Positions 26,286 through 38,028 of a DNA stretch of 64,000 nt are shown here, in pieces. Both the position numbers and the translations under genes were made by a program. The notes beneath the pieces are model-generated. The model was not told the DNA's origin, made no database searches, and worked only from the letters and a program-made list of their open reading frames with translations. Each line of letters begins with the position of its first letter. Position 1 is the first letter of the stretch. The DNA lies in contig VXAA01004298.1 in assembly GCA_013399115.1 (NCBI GenBank), positions 595,460 through 659,459 of the forward strand. The letters run 5' to 3'. The stretch is from Anseranas semipalmata. Its lineage: Eukaryota; Chordata; Aves; Anseriformes; Anseranatidae.

Positions 26286-28326
26286 AGTCCCCACACTGCG
26301 CATGCTAGTGTACAAACATTTCAGAGGTACTTAGCTGGAGGTAACAGGCCAAGAAGTGATAGTTACTAGTGATAAAGGACAAACTCTTGCTAGTCAAAAT
26401 GTTTGCAAATACTTTTGAAATGCAACTAAAATGTACATTTTAGTATGGCTCTAAATTCACTGAATTAAGAGCTAAACAATAAAAAGTATACATTTGGCAC
26501 AGCAGCCCACTGCCCTACTCCCAGTAAACAAGAACTGCTGGCTTGCTACCAGAAACAGCAAATTGCACAGAAATAGCAACAGTGACGCAGGTCTGCTTAC
26601 CCCACAAACAAAGCCAGAAAGAAAAGTGGAGAAATTTGTGTAATGCCTAATATGCATATTGAGTGCCCCTGCCTTCATGTACACCACAAATTCTGCATAG
26701 GCTGTAGCATGGGCTCCAAATTATCTCACCAGTTTTGTAGTACAATGGTAGCTAAGAAAAATGACTCTGTTCTGGAGTCTTCCTTGCCTGGACTATATCA
26801 AGCAGGGAGAGTACACGAGCACAGAAATATTACTGGTATCACCATTTGTCTCGGGGAACTCACATGGTACATGGAGCAACCTACAGAGAAATGAAACATA
26901 CTTAGTGTATGAGAAGTTGTAGCCAATATGCATTCATGTTTTATCTTCTCATCATTAATGCTGGCAAAGAACAGCACTCAGCCCCTGTTCCTTTCCAGTG
27001 TATTTCTGTTTCAATATACATACCAATATTAATTTCCCCTGCAGAGTTACTGTCATATCTAATGAGCAAACACATGCTATGTGACATGTCTTTTTATGCC
27101 CTTGCTTTTTTACATTATCTCCGATGAATTCAGATCACTAGTAACAAATTTTTTAGTGGTCACAATTAAAAGGTCATATGCTGTAAGACTGCACAGAACT
27201 CACTTAATGCACAAAACCATGTACCATGCATCTCTTCCTGTTCCCTGTCACAAAAGATAGCTGTCCAATTTTTAAACTTTTTATTTAGAAACCCCCTCAA
27301 TAACTAAATAATGGAGCTTCACAAGATATAATTAAAGAATTAGAAAGAATGCAAATACAGCCTATCTACTTAAGTCTAAGCAGAATATTTGATTTATGGT
27401 GGTAAGTCAGTCCTGCAGATATGCATACTGAAAAAGCCATCTTCTCCAACACGTTTACGTTTTAACCTGTCAAACACATCGATGGTACTTAGTAATAACA
27501 ATTCCAGACAAGGAACCTATTAATTATAATCCAAAATATTTTTAAACCTAGAAGATGAACCACTGTTTCAAATTAATTTTAGATATTTCCTTCTGATGAC
27601 TTCAGTTTCAAACTAAAACTGGACTGAATTGCTCCCAATTTCTGTAAGCCATCACAACACTCACCATTTTCTTAAGAAGCTACTAAACCATCAAAGAGCA
27701 TAGTGCCTTTCAAAAACAATACATAGGCCAATCCTGGATTCACTGGTCATGTCTGTATTTGCAAGTATTGTGGCCTAGCGGGAGAAGACTTATAAAATGA
27801 AACAGCGGTACATAGAACTGCAAATCCACATTACATCTGTTAAATCTGAATGTTTATTTCAGATCAGCCCTTCTCTCATCCCATGGCCTAAATGGGCATT
27901 TGAGGTTCATGTCCATTAGGTGTACTTCTGGAATGCATCCTTCAGTTCAATCTATCACAAAAGGAACCCAGTTTGTGTCTCTAAGATCACTTCATAATGC
28001 GAACCAGAGCACAGTAAGCGTTGGTAATCAAATTTGCTTCAATGGCACACTCTTATTTGAAAGCAAAGCACAAACAGATGTACCCACTGAAGTCATTAAG
28101 AGCTCTGTCATTCATTTAAGTGAGAAAAAACTTGCTTGATTTCTCTGTCCTCCTCTTCCATTTTTTTTGCTCTCATCTTTCAGCCTAGCTTTAGAAATAC
28201 ATGAAGAGAAAAGAAGAATCAGTAAATACAGTGGAAGAACAGTTTGTTATATACAGGGAAACTGCTGGTGTGTATTTTTTTTTTTTAAATTGCTTACACT
28301 TACTCCAGCTTTTGTCATATTCACAG
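26286..28326. other. Non-coding stretch
   Basis: AT-rich sequence between the CR1 copy and the candidate exon at 28327. No repeat or open frame that I can support. Confidence 0.55.
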
Positions 28327-28479
28327 TCATGCCCTTAGAACCAAAGCAATGGGATACAGCTGGTGATACTTCCAAGCCCTTGCTCAGAAGTTTGCTTTCT
28401 GGTCAGATTGCTGTGCCCAAGCTGAACACTCCTAAAGGCAATGCGGTTCTGCAGCGGCTGAACAGTTGGCCCACATTCA
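28327..28479 (+). CDS. Candidate internal coding exon, unknown protein
   Basis: A strong acceptor (..cttttgtcatattcacag) precedes 153 bases and a consensus donor (gtaagt). With one base from the previous exon the segment reads 50 codons without a stop. It includes MPLEPKQWDTAGDTSKPLL, then SGQIAVPKLNTPKGNAVLQ, and ends RLNSWPTF. GC content is visibly above the flanks and the composition is protein-like. It ends in phase 1, matching the start phase of the exon at 37835-38028. I do not recognise the protein. It is among the best coding candidates in the window but is unsupported by any homology I can name. Confidence 0.48.
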
Positions 28480-29711
28480 GTAAGTTGTACATCAGAGCTT
28501 GAAAGAACATGCCTGTGATGGCAAGGTGACATATATAAATGTCAGTTCGTTCATATCCTTTTGTCCCAGGTACTTCCCTCAAAAATGCATCCCCTCGCTC
28601 TTGCTGATACAAAGGTGAAAAAAATGTGAGGCTAGGTAAGGTATCAGCATAGTATGGTGCACTGACTGAATATGAAAATCTAGTTATTGTAGAAGTGGCT
28701 GTTTAAAAAAACTCATATGCAGAAATGTTAAATTTTTTATTTTGTATTATGCCACTCCATAACCTCCTACCTTCTGTAGGAGGAGAATCTCCTTTATATA
28801 AAAGACATTTTTCATGTTTTTTCAATATTTTAAATCCATTCATCTTGTGATTTATCATTCACTTAAAAATGATCAGGTGATTATGCATACTTACTACATA
28901 GTATGGAGATGACATGTAAAATCCAAACACATAGTGTAAAGACAGTATATATGACATTAAACTAAGCCATTTAATAAGGACTTAATATAGCTATAAAGCA
29001 AGCAGCAAAACACCGATCAGATTATAAAGATAAAAGCAATCTTTTAGCACAGTTTAAGCGACACCTTTTCTATGGAAGACCCTAGGTACCACCTCTCTCA
29101 TACTCTTTAACTGAAGCCATAGGAACTGCTACTGCTTCTGCTAAATCAGAGGATGCATCCAGCACATCTATCTTTTCAGAAAGCATACTCAATACAAACC
29201 GTATTCTCAGCCATCAGTAGGTTTGGGAGGATAAATTAAAGGGAAAAAGCCTTCTTTTTTGTTCCAGCCTTTAATAAATGTATCACTAATTTACACTGTT
29301 ATAATTTTTGCATAGCATTCTTGTCATTCTTACTCGCTGTGACACAGGGCCTGCAGCCTCGGAAATTAACACAATATTATTTTGAATAACAGATTTATTT
29401 TTTCAAGAAAAAGGGACCTTTAACAGTGTAAAGACTATGTATAACGAAGCTTTACAAAAGAGCAAAAGCTGTAGGGAAATAGAGACTATATGAAACACGC
29501 ATCACATGCTTCCTATTTGCTGTCATTAGTACACAAAGTCTGCAAAATCACAAGTTTAGTAGCTTCTCCTCAGCTTCCTCCAAGATGCTGAGATCTGCAT
29601 AGCTGGTCAGACTAACTGGCTATGCAGTTTAGTAGCCTCCCCCTACAACTTTCCAAATACACATGCTTGTCCAAGTTCCACTGGCTGACACATATTCTCA
29701 GAATTACATAC
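28480..29711. other. Non-coding stretch
   Basis: AT-rich sequence with nothing recognised, apart from a strong acceptor near 28568 that leads into a frame of about 15 codons. Confidence 0.5.
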
Positions 29712-29864
29712 CTGCTTGAAGTTCTTCTCAGCACACTCTGCAGAGTCTTTACATCATCCAGAAAGGATAAGGCATCAAGCACAACAGAATCCTCAGCGTA
29801 AGAACTGCTACACTTAGTGTAGATGTCACTTGATCATCTGTCTTCCCATCCAGAGGTGGTGGGC
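29712..29864 (-). other. Candidate exon, no fully open frame
   Basis: On the minus strand there is an excellent acceptor (cccccaactttcag) at one end and a strong donor (cag/gtatgt) at the other, enclosing 153 bases. All three frames contain a stop. One frame is open for the last 41 codons and reads like protein (YAEDSVVLDALSFLDDVKTL), but it has a TGA ten codons after the acceptor. This could be a non-coding or untranslated-region exon, a broken exon, or chance. A shorter plus-strand segment (about 29731-29798) is also splice-bounded, so the strand is uncertain. Confidence 0.33.
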
Positions 29865-32800
29865 CTGAAAGTTGGGGGGAAGAAATGTGGTGATTAAAAT
29901 CATAGTCCAAAGACTAGAGGGGTCATATACGCAGCATGGTTCCCCTCTGCAATTTTGGGACATAGGAATTCTTGGCGCATTAGCTCTGCAGCTCTCACAT
30001 TCCATTCCCTACAACAGAGAAGAAATGAACCTTTAATTAGGGACTCCCCTCCTTGTTCTTGTTCAATAACCAAAGAACACTTTTTCCTGCCTTTACCATT
30101 TGTCCATGCTGTCCCTACCACGGCTGCATGGCTATATTTTTTTATTTTTTGTGTGTTTTTGAAGTTTCTCTCACCTCCATCACACAACAGCAGTTCCATC
30201 TGCTGCCCACTCTCTCTCTCTCCCAGCAGCTGTTTCTAACTGGCTGCTCAGCCACAGCTGGAAGAGATAATTAGGTTCCATGTTAAGCTTCTTCAGCTGC
30301 TGCTGAGTATAAAGCATATACTTTATCACATTCAGCCTGCAAGAATTTTTGGTGGATCTTATGTAAAGTGCATGGAGGGTCTGTGAACTACCTAGTCAAA
30401 TCCTGTTAAGGTATTCTGCAATTTCTTATTAGTGCAAAATCAGATTAGATTTTGGCCTCACCCCTATGGCAGGCTGGAATTAGACTGTATTTTCTCTTTC
30501 CAATCCTTGTGCACATCACTTTCAAAAAACACTTCTTCAGGTGTACCTGGGTGTCCTGAATCCTGCCTGCAACAATGGGTGCAAAGGTAGTTTCTCTGAT
30601 GCACCTAAAACAGCTTTCTAGCAATGATTAAAAAAAAAAAAAAAAAAATCGCGTAACATACAAGTGTGCCAAGGCTTTCCTGGGCAAAAATTTAAACAGA
30701 TTAATTCCCACAACAGACAACTGTGTTCTATATTATGTATTCCAGCAAAGTTGCACCATTTAATCACAGCATTATTATAAGAACCTATTTTAAGAAAACA
30801 ACCTGGGGATGTTAAAAGGTCTCTTCTACAATTTAAGGCAGGAGTTGCATTCTATCTCCTTAAAATTCATATGAACTTGCATTCTTCCAGTGCTTGGCAC
30901 AGAAAAGCTTCATTAAGGCTGCAGAGTTGTAAGGATGCCAATCATGTATCGCAGTGTTTTTGCTGAGATCTTACTATTCATAATTATGATGAACACCTTC
31001 TTAAAATTATTCTTATGTATGTACTTTGTTATAGATGGTTGCTTTTGTAAAAAGTTATTGAAACAGCATATTCAGTTTTATGTTTTCTAAAAGCCTCAGA
31101 AATATGTAATATTCATCCAGCAAGACTCATCACTGACAATAGATTAATACTATTTATGTGAACATCTCTAATCCAGATTACATGCCTGCTTTCAGCCAGC
31201 ATGCACTTCTGTCAGCCTCTTCCAGAGCTCCTGTGGTAGTTGGGATTTTTTACTGATGCTTGACAAGTAAAGTTAGCAGTAATTTTAAGATTATCAAAGA
31301 CACTCATGTTTTCAAGAGCCTTCTGGAAGGAGGTTAAATAATCACAAGGTCTTCAGTTCCTTTGCCATTACCAGTAATGTCGATTTAGAAATGAGCATAG
31401 GACCTTGCACCTGCAGAACATACCCACGTTATCAGAACTGCTCTAGCAGTCTAAGGGCTCCCTGCAGAAGATATCATGAGTGACAATTCACACAATCCCA
31501 CGTAATACTGACATTTGAATCCAAGTATGACACTCATGGGGCAGACAAAATGCACTATAGGACATCTTGAGTCATGTCCGCCTCTGATTTATGTAATGAG
31601 TAATTATTTATACGGTAGTAAGAGGATACTACAAACCTCTGCTTCTTTTCTTCTTCTCCAGCCAAAGAGGACTTTCCTTCTGCTCTGTGGACTAGGTCAC
31701 TAAGGATAACTCAAAACAGTCTTGAGACCACAGTACAGCCAGTCTTCCTAGGGACACAGACAAGTGAGAGGGATATAAATCACATAAAGCCCCATATGTA
31801 TTCCTACTCGGTTGTGCTGGAAATAACAGCGGATGACCCGAGAATCTCATTTTTAAATATTAAAGCTGTAGATATTTGCAAAACTGCGGGATAAGAGTCA
31901 TAATCAGATCCTCGGTAAAGAAACAAAATATAATAGGCAATAATTTATTTATTGAGACAAAGAAAATGTCATACTAGAAACAATGGTCTGCAAAGAAAAG
32001 AAAAACACTAGTACCTATGAACTCCTGACATAGAAAAACATCTGCTCAAAACTGGATGCTTCTAACCTGTGTTGTATTCATTACAGAAAGTAATTAAAGT
32101 TTCTTCTCTTTCAGAAGAACTGAGTAAACCAAGATCACCATTTGCACACAATGATATAATATTCATCAGAATCTGAACCCAAAATATTTTAAATAATTAA
32201 TGCAAATGATCTAAAATAGAAAATACCCAAACATTCTTTAAAGCCGCCGTCAGAAAACTTTCAGATAAAACTTCCATTCTGGAGCACAGAGAATTCTAGT
32301 GAGACAAAAAAAAAATCACCACATTTATTTTGGGTATAACACTAGTTAGGGTAAATCTAGTGCCTTCAGAAACACCTAAAAGAAGCTCAGAATAGCAAAG
32401 TAACATTCTATAAAACAGTAACAAAAAGCATGGCTATTAAAACCCTCTTCCTAGCTTGGTTTACGCAGAACTTTCTGAACCACGCTACCAAAGGTATGAT
32501 ACTTTTGGAGTGTCCAGAGGCAGCAGAAGCATCTTTTCCATGAATGAGATTCTGTATGGAACACTGCAGAAAAGAACCCTGAAATGGAACGTGCTGGGAA
32601 TGCTTGTGCTGCTATTTTTTTCCCCACTATCACAATATACAATGAATTAGTAACAGCAGCCAGAAGAATCACAGCATCATAAACAAACATGAAGAAGCCA
32701 TTCAAAAAAAAAATATTCAATGACATTATGTGTCTCGAAGATTACAATTATTTCTCCAGGCTGGTTTAAGCCATATACTTATTGGAAACCTGTCCTTGTA

Positions 32801-35172
32801 AAACACTAAATTCTTTGCTGAGTGCTTTCCAGTGATGGATAACAACCTACAAGAAAAAAAAAAGCTATCACAGATGTTTTAATATGTTCAAATACATAGT
32901 ACCTTACCTCCTGAGTGACTTCAAATAAAATAATTCATACTAACTTCAGTAACTGTAAACTCATAAAGAAGCTGGAAGCTGTAAATCATCATCATTAACA
33001 GGGCAGTTGTTATGTACAGTCAATGAACTTGTAACTGCTACTTAATTTTAGTTTCACTTTCTTTCTGCCCAGGTGTGATACAAAGTTATTCTACATAGTA
33101 TCAAATGAACTGTATCAAAACATTCCAAACACTATCAATAGCATTTTTTTAAATTAAGCCACAGAAACAATTCATCTGATTTCTATTTCTGACAGGGGAA
33201 AAATAAAGCTTGGATACTTGAGGACAGAGAAATAGAAAAGAAAGCAGTGATAGTGAAATCTCTTCTGATCAATAAATTTAAATATTTATTTTTTTCTAAA
33301 ATACTTTTTTGTAGGTAAGAATTTAGAATCGTACAAATGATACTTGTATTAACCTATTAGTACATAAAATATAAACACAAAAAATAAGTACATAAAAATA
33401 ATACACAAAAGATAAGTCAAATTTTCAGAGTATATTAAGAAATCAATCTCTGATGTATTATTCTATTGTACTTGCCAAATAGGTTGCATTGTTGTCAAAG
33501 ACAGTATAAATCATCTTTAATAAAGTCCTGGATTCTGCAGATACAGCAGCTGCATTATACTTTTGAGAATATAATCTAATATTGTACATCAAAGAGCCTA
33601 TCACTGTGCTTACTGAGTAGCTTTTAAGAAAGAGAAAGAAATCTAATTGGTAGCATATCACTTCCCTAAAAACAACATGGGATCTCAGTAGTATGGACAT
33701 CCTGTAGTTAATTAAAAACTCTAGGTATGATCCCCCCCNTCAAAGGCTGAAGGCATTTTAACAGATTTTAAGAACGACTCTACATATTGAGCCAATGATG
33801 AACCCCCACATGGGAAAAGAAGGCGTAAGAAAATAGTTCTTTCTCATACAACACAAAACAATAAAACAAACAAGCAAAATAAACAACCACAAAATGTAGC
33901 AGAGAATAAAACCAGACTAATCAGCATTGCTTCTTAATTATATGAGTAGCGGTCCCATTAAGTAAACCTTGAATGGGACTGCTAAAGCACTAAAACACTG
34001 CTAATACCAGAGCTTTTGTTGCAATAAGCCCTTTTATCTCTCAGTCTTGAGTGTTTTCCTGTTTAAGAATATATTCTTATCACCATAAAACCATACTTAA
34101 TGCTAGGGACATAGAACCTGAAGTGTAGCAATCATTAGTTATCACTGTAATTATCCCAAGATCATTGCCTATTCCTGCAGAGAAATGCAGTTTTGAAGAA
34201 CTCTTGCATTTTAGAAAACATTAAGTAATTCTTGTCCTCATATATACCCTTGATTTCTAATACTGGGCAGCTGTGGAAAAAAATTGCCTGAATATAACTG
34301 GTGAGATAACAGCGATGAAAGGAAGAATTTTTATACCCTAGGTCATTAACAGCAAGAACCATGCACCTGGTGTGAGAACCAACCGACAACCACATCGAGT
34401 CTACTAGATGTGCAAATGGAACCTGATTACGCATCCCTTATTTTCTCTACTTCAAAAAAAGTCCCCTGAAACACACAAAAACACTTCTGCATACCAGTTG
34501 CAAAATGAATGTTTCCAAGAATCAGACTTTCACTCACATTTGCAATTCAAAACATCGTAATGTAATAATTGTATAATATAAGACCCAATATAAACAATCC
34601 AATCCTATTTGTTTTGAAGTAACAGTTTACATCCCCTGAAACAGGGAAGCCTTTACAAAAGTTTTTCAATATTCAGCTGATACACAGCCAGCTTTTAAGG
34701 CTGGGGGAAAACAAAAGACATACTATTAATGTTTAAGCAGAACACACACACAAAAAGGTAAGGTATCATTCAAATTAAAATGCAAAATTCATTTCTGTTC
34801 AGGAGTACCATGTGACACAATCCAATTACAGCAATTTCCTTTTTTGAATTTAATATTATACAATATCTTCTAAGTTATAAGGAATTTGACAAAGGACTCT
34901 AGTATTTGGGGAACTATGTACCTGTAGCACTGCTACATAATATCAAAGGGTGAGAAACAACTTTATGCAAGAAAGGCGTAAAAGTCATTTGAAATATATT
35001 ATTGAGATTTTTAAGTGTTTTATTCCTTATCATTAACAACATCCTCCTAAAAGTCTAAAAGTAAGTATTTTTCTGTACATTGATTCAATCCCATTGCACT
35101 TCAAAAATACTTCCCCCCACGTGGAATGGAACTGCCGGGAGCGGGACTGTTCCGTTTAACCACTATTCCTAC
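29865..35172. other. AT-rich non-coding stretch
   Basis: No supported gene. It includes a 19-base A run (30630-30648), an A run near 32309, and an ambiguous base at 33739 beside a C run. Several donor-like sites occur, but their flanking frames are all closed. Confidence 0.55.
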
Positions 35173-35360
35173 CTCAGACATCGCCTCATCCTTCTGACAC
35201 ACTTCCAACACCACATTTATGCACTGAGCGGCATCGGGTAACACCAGCCCCCTTTTGGAAGTGCTCACAATTTCTGACCACACACGCAATAAAATACATC
35301 GCCCTCTCTGCAATACCAGCAGAGTCTCTCAGATGCTTTCCGAAAGATTAGGACAAAAAG
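35173..35360 (-). other. Candidate minus-strand first exon at CpG island
   Basis: The minus strand leaving the CpG island has a frame open from about 35327 down to a donor (GAG/gtagga) at 35173. It reads VWSEIVSTSKRGLVLPDAAQ, then CINVVLEVCQKDEAMSE. The only in-frame ATG is at 35179-35181, just before the donor (M-S-E), with G at -3. It could therefore be a mostly untranslated first exon with the start codon at its end. The transcription start is not visible. The position on the flank of a CpG island is what makes it credible. Confidence 0.33.
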
Positions 35361-35555
35361 GGAAACAGAGAGAGAGCTTTCCTCTAGCCCCCACCTCCAA
35401 GGAGCTGACAGACCCGCGCTCGGTGCAGTTTAAAATAAAGGTAGTAAAGAAAAGGTCTACTCCTCCTCACTTTTTCAGCGACAGGAGTTCACCTTCGGCC
35501 TTTCCTCCCGATTTCGGGGAGCTCGGAGCCGCGACGTTCCCTGAGGAGAAGCCCC

Positions 35556-35609
35556 CAACGGCAACGCGTGCGAAACAGCCGTTAACGGCCGTTTCGAAAA
35601 AAACCGTTA
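35556..35609. promoter_or_regulatory. Cluster of four MYB-type YAACGG motifs
   Basis: Within 54 bases of the CpG island there are CAACGG (35556-35561), TAACGG on the minus strand (35579-35584), TAACGG on the plus strand (35583-35588, overlapping the previous one in the palindrome GCCGTTAACGGC at 35578-35589) and TAACGG on the minus strand (35604-35609). YAACGG is the core recognised by MYB-family factors. Four sites so close together are unlikely by chance, although factor binding is inferred. Confidence 0.55.
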
Positions 35610-35694
35610 GCCCTGAGGGGAGGGGTCGCGCGCGGGCCGCTCGTCGGCAGCGGGCGGCGCCTGTGCCACGCGCTCCCTCGCGGCAGGGCGGGAA

Positions 35695-35795
35695 GCAGCC
35701 GCGCCTCAGCTGCAGCCGCGCCTCAGCTGCAGCCGCGCCTCAGCTGCAGCCGCGCCTCAGCTGCAGCCGCGCCTCAGCTGCAGCCGCGCCTCGCT
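35695..35795. repeat. 17-bp GC-rich minisatellite, about six copies
   Basis: The unit GCAGCCGCGCCTCAGCT is repeated five times without change from 35695 to 35779, followed by one diverged copy. Perfect identity suggests recent expansion or homogenisation. Each unit contains a CAGCTG E-box across the junction and two CpGs. Copy number probably varies between individuals. Confidence 0.96.
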
Positions 35796-35974
35796 GGGCT
35801 GTCCTGCAACCAGCGGGGCCCCTCCCGAACGAGGGCTGGGCCTCGTCCTGTGTAATGGCTTCAGCAACAACCTGGCTGGCGGGTGGGACAGAGCATGCTC
35901 GCTGCAAGCGCCCCACTGCACCAAATGTGGGGGGCAGCGGTCAACGCACTGGAGAACGGGGCTGATGCTCAGAA

Positions 35975-36110
35975 GGCCTGCTAGAAGCTGGAGGAACGGC
36001 TGACGGGAACCTCATGAACCTCAAGAAAAACAAATGCAAAGTGTGCTGGGCTAAGCATGCAGCGATGCAGGCTGGGGCCAGTCGCCCAGGAAGCGGCTTT
36101 GCTTCCAAGT
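35975..36110 (+). mobile_element. CR1 LINE fragment, ORF2 C-terminal region
   Basis: The sequence 'ggctgacgggaacctcatga' followed by acctcaagaaaaacaaatgcaaag and 'atgcaggctggggcc' matches the region late in CR1 ORF2 (the N-L-M-K/N-x-N-K-x-K-C-K motif). Both ends are degraded. It sits directly beside the CpG island. Confidence 0.78.
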
Positions 36111-37834
36111 GATTTTGTCCCAGCCACAGGAAGCTGACAAAAGCAGAAAGCACCCAACACAGAAACTACGTTTTAACATCAACAAATATAACACTTGTCC
36201 CCTGTTGTCATGCCCTATTATTTTTAAGCACACGGTGAGTACTATCAGATGAAAAGACTTCCATCGCCCATAGGAAACTGACAGCTGTATGAAGCCTGAT
36301 CCTTGAGACAACACAGAGAAAGAGCAAAAGGCAAGAGTACCGCTGGAGGTCCAAAAGAGTATTTCCAATACACAAGATTCATAGTGTTTACTCTGTCAGA
36401 TATATATGTATAACTCTCAGACGTTAACATGTTGTTAAGCCTAGATTATTCATGTGTGTTCATATTTGCAAAAGCATCCCAATAAGCTAAGAGTTGGACA
36501 CACAGCATATATTGGGGATGTTAGGGTCCAAAAAAGGTATAATGCTTCTTTTCTTTTAAAGAAGGTTAATGACAAGGCAGCAGAAGTATCTGAAAGATTC
36601 TGGATCTGTTTTATTCTAATGTGAATTTTGTGAAATTAAACTAGCTAGTCATTATAAGATCTCCATGGAGACAGGAGAAAAACTATTTAAAATGAGAGGA
36701 AAAATGTTTTGGAGTTAAGAAATAGACATGTTTTTTGCAGTACTATTACTTTAGTTTCCATTTTTNTTTAAATCACCTCCAGAGCCCAGCAGCTAGGCAG
36801 ACATGGAACAGAGCCGGTCTGTAATGCCACATGTCACAAACTGCGTTGGAAAGCCACATACAAAAGGATATTTTACATTTCAAAATCTGTCATTGCTTGC
36901 AGTTTTGACTCCACTGAGAAGCTACACTGATGACTTCAACAGGTTTTACACGGCTTCTATATTAAGACACCCACCCCAATACTTACACATTTACTTCGTC
37001 CTTCTCACAAGCGATATTTCTAAATCAGTTTCCAGTTCTCCTTCTCTCTGTAAATTTTTTAGAAGCAAAATCATTTTCGATAGCAAGTTCTGGAATTCAG
37101 GTATCCATTCGTCTTGACTGCATAGTTCAAAGCTGGTGTTCTCATAGTCTGGCTACAAGCTGCTGCAGTTATTACGTTTCATACCCATTTTGGTAAATGG
37201 CACTGTCTATATGAAGTTAGCAGAGAGGGAAATCAGTTTATTTAAATTTACTACCTATTTTACTAGGGAAAAATGCTTCTGCTCAAGGCAGTTGACCCTC
37301 ACGGTAACAGCGCTTGAGGAACCCTGCACAGGCAACAAGAAGAAAACCCCACACTCAAAAAAAAGGCTCCAGCAGCTCTAGGTTTTTGTCCCAACCTATC
37401 CCTTTCCCATTTGAAATTTTAACCTATCTCCTTTAAAATTATAGCCTAAAAAATCCCAAAATAATGGGATTTACATAGTTTGTGATCTCTTTAGTGCCTC
37501 TCACCCTTGCCTGTATTTCCCAAATCATCAGGCTCCTGCCAGAGCTACAGGTTATTATATGTAGCTATACATATTGTACAGTACACACGGTTGGTTATAC
37601 AGCTTGCAACAAAGGCCATCTCTGCACCTCAAAAGAACCATCTATCTTATTGCCTAGAGCATCTATTTACATTGAGATGGTAAACTAAGGTATTTTTTGA
37701 CCAAATTTTAAATGATATAATCACAAACAAAATGTGGATTTTTAATGACTGATATGTTTTGAATACAAATCTCTACAGAACAGAGAAAGAAAAAGGCTGA
37801 AAAAGATTACTGAAATTTACTTTAATTCTTCCAG
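36111..37834. other. Non-coding stretch
   Basis: Return to AT-rich sequence. A donor-like site (cacg/gtgagt) at 36237 could belong to an untranslated first exon on the plus strand, but nothing else supports it. An ambiguous base lies at 36766 in a T run. A plus-strand frame at 36803-37117 has no coding features that I recognise. Confidence 0.5.
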
Positions 37835-38028
37835 ATGGAAACAAGAAAATCCCTAAACGCCTAAATGAACAGGACAGTGGTGTCAAAGAATGGAAGACCT
37901 ACATTACCGTACCAACCCAGATATGCAGTAAAATTCTGGCCTGGTTGAAACTAATGGCCAAGCACATGCCAACTTCCAACTGTCCAGAGCTTCTCTTACG
38001 AAGTGCTGGAAGCTCTCTCATCCTGTCT
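37835..38028 (+). CDS. Candidate internal coding exon, unknown protein
   Basis: A good acceptor (..actttaattcttccag) precedes 194 bases and a strong donor (gtaagt). The single open frame needs one base from the previous exon and runs 64 codons: GNKKIPKRLNEQDSGVKEWK, then TYITVPTQICSKILAWLKLM, then AKHMPTSNCPELLLRSAGSS. The other two frames close early. GC content is raised relative to the flanks. A helical stretch (ICSKILAWLKLM) is apparent. The start phase matches the exon at 28327-28479. No family recognised. It is the longest splice-bounded open frame apart from repeats, but chance cannot be excluded. Confidence 0.48.

Larger units (their letters stand above)
35380..35960. promoter_or_regulatory. 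CpG island, probable (bidirectional?) promoter
   Basis: About 580 bases are GC-rich with dense undepleted CpG (for example cgcgcgggccgctcgtcggc), in sharp contrast with the AT-rich, CpG-poor remainder. In vertebrates such islands usually mark promoters active in the germ line. A candidate minus-strand exon lies on the left flank, and plus-strand candidate exons lie to the right at 37835 and beyond, so transcription may run in both directions. No TATA box is evident. Confidence 0.8.

Noticed and set aside
32880..33050. Minus-strand exon ending at a gtaagg donor near 32890
   Set aside because: All three frames contain stops between the best acceptor and the donor.
35255..35965. 236-codon plus-strand open frame across the CpG island
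   Set aside because: Its openness is explained by GC-rich composition (few stops). Much of it is a translated 17-bp minisatellite that cycles through all three frames, and its start lies inside the opposite-strand candidate exon. No domain is visible.
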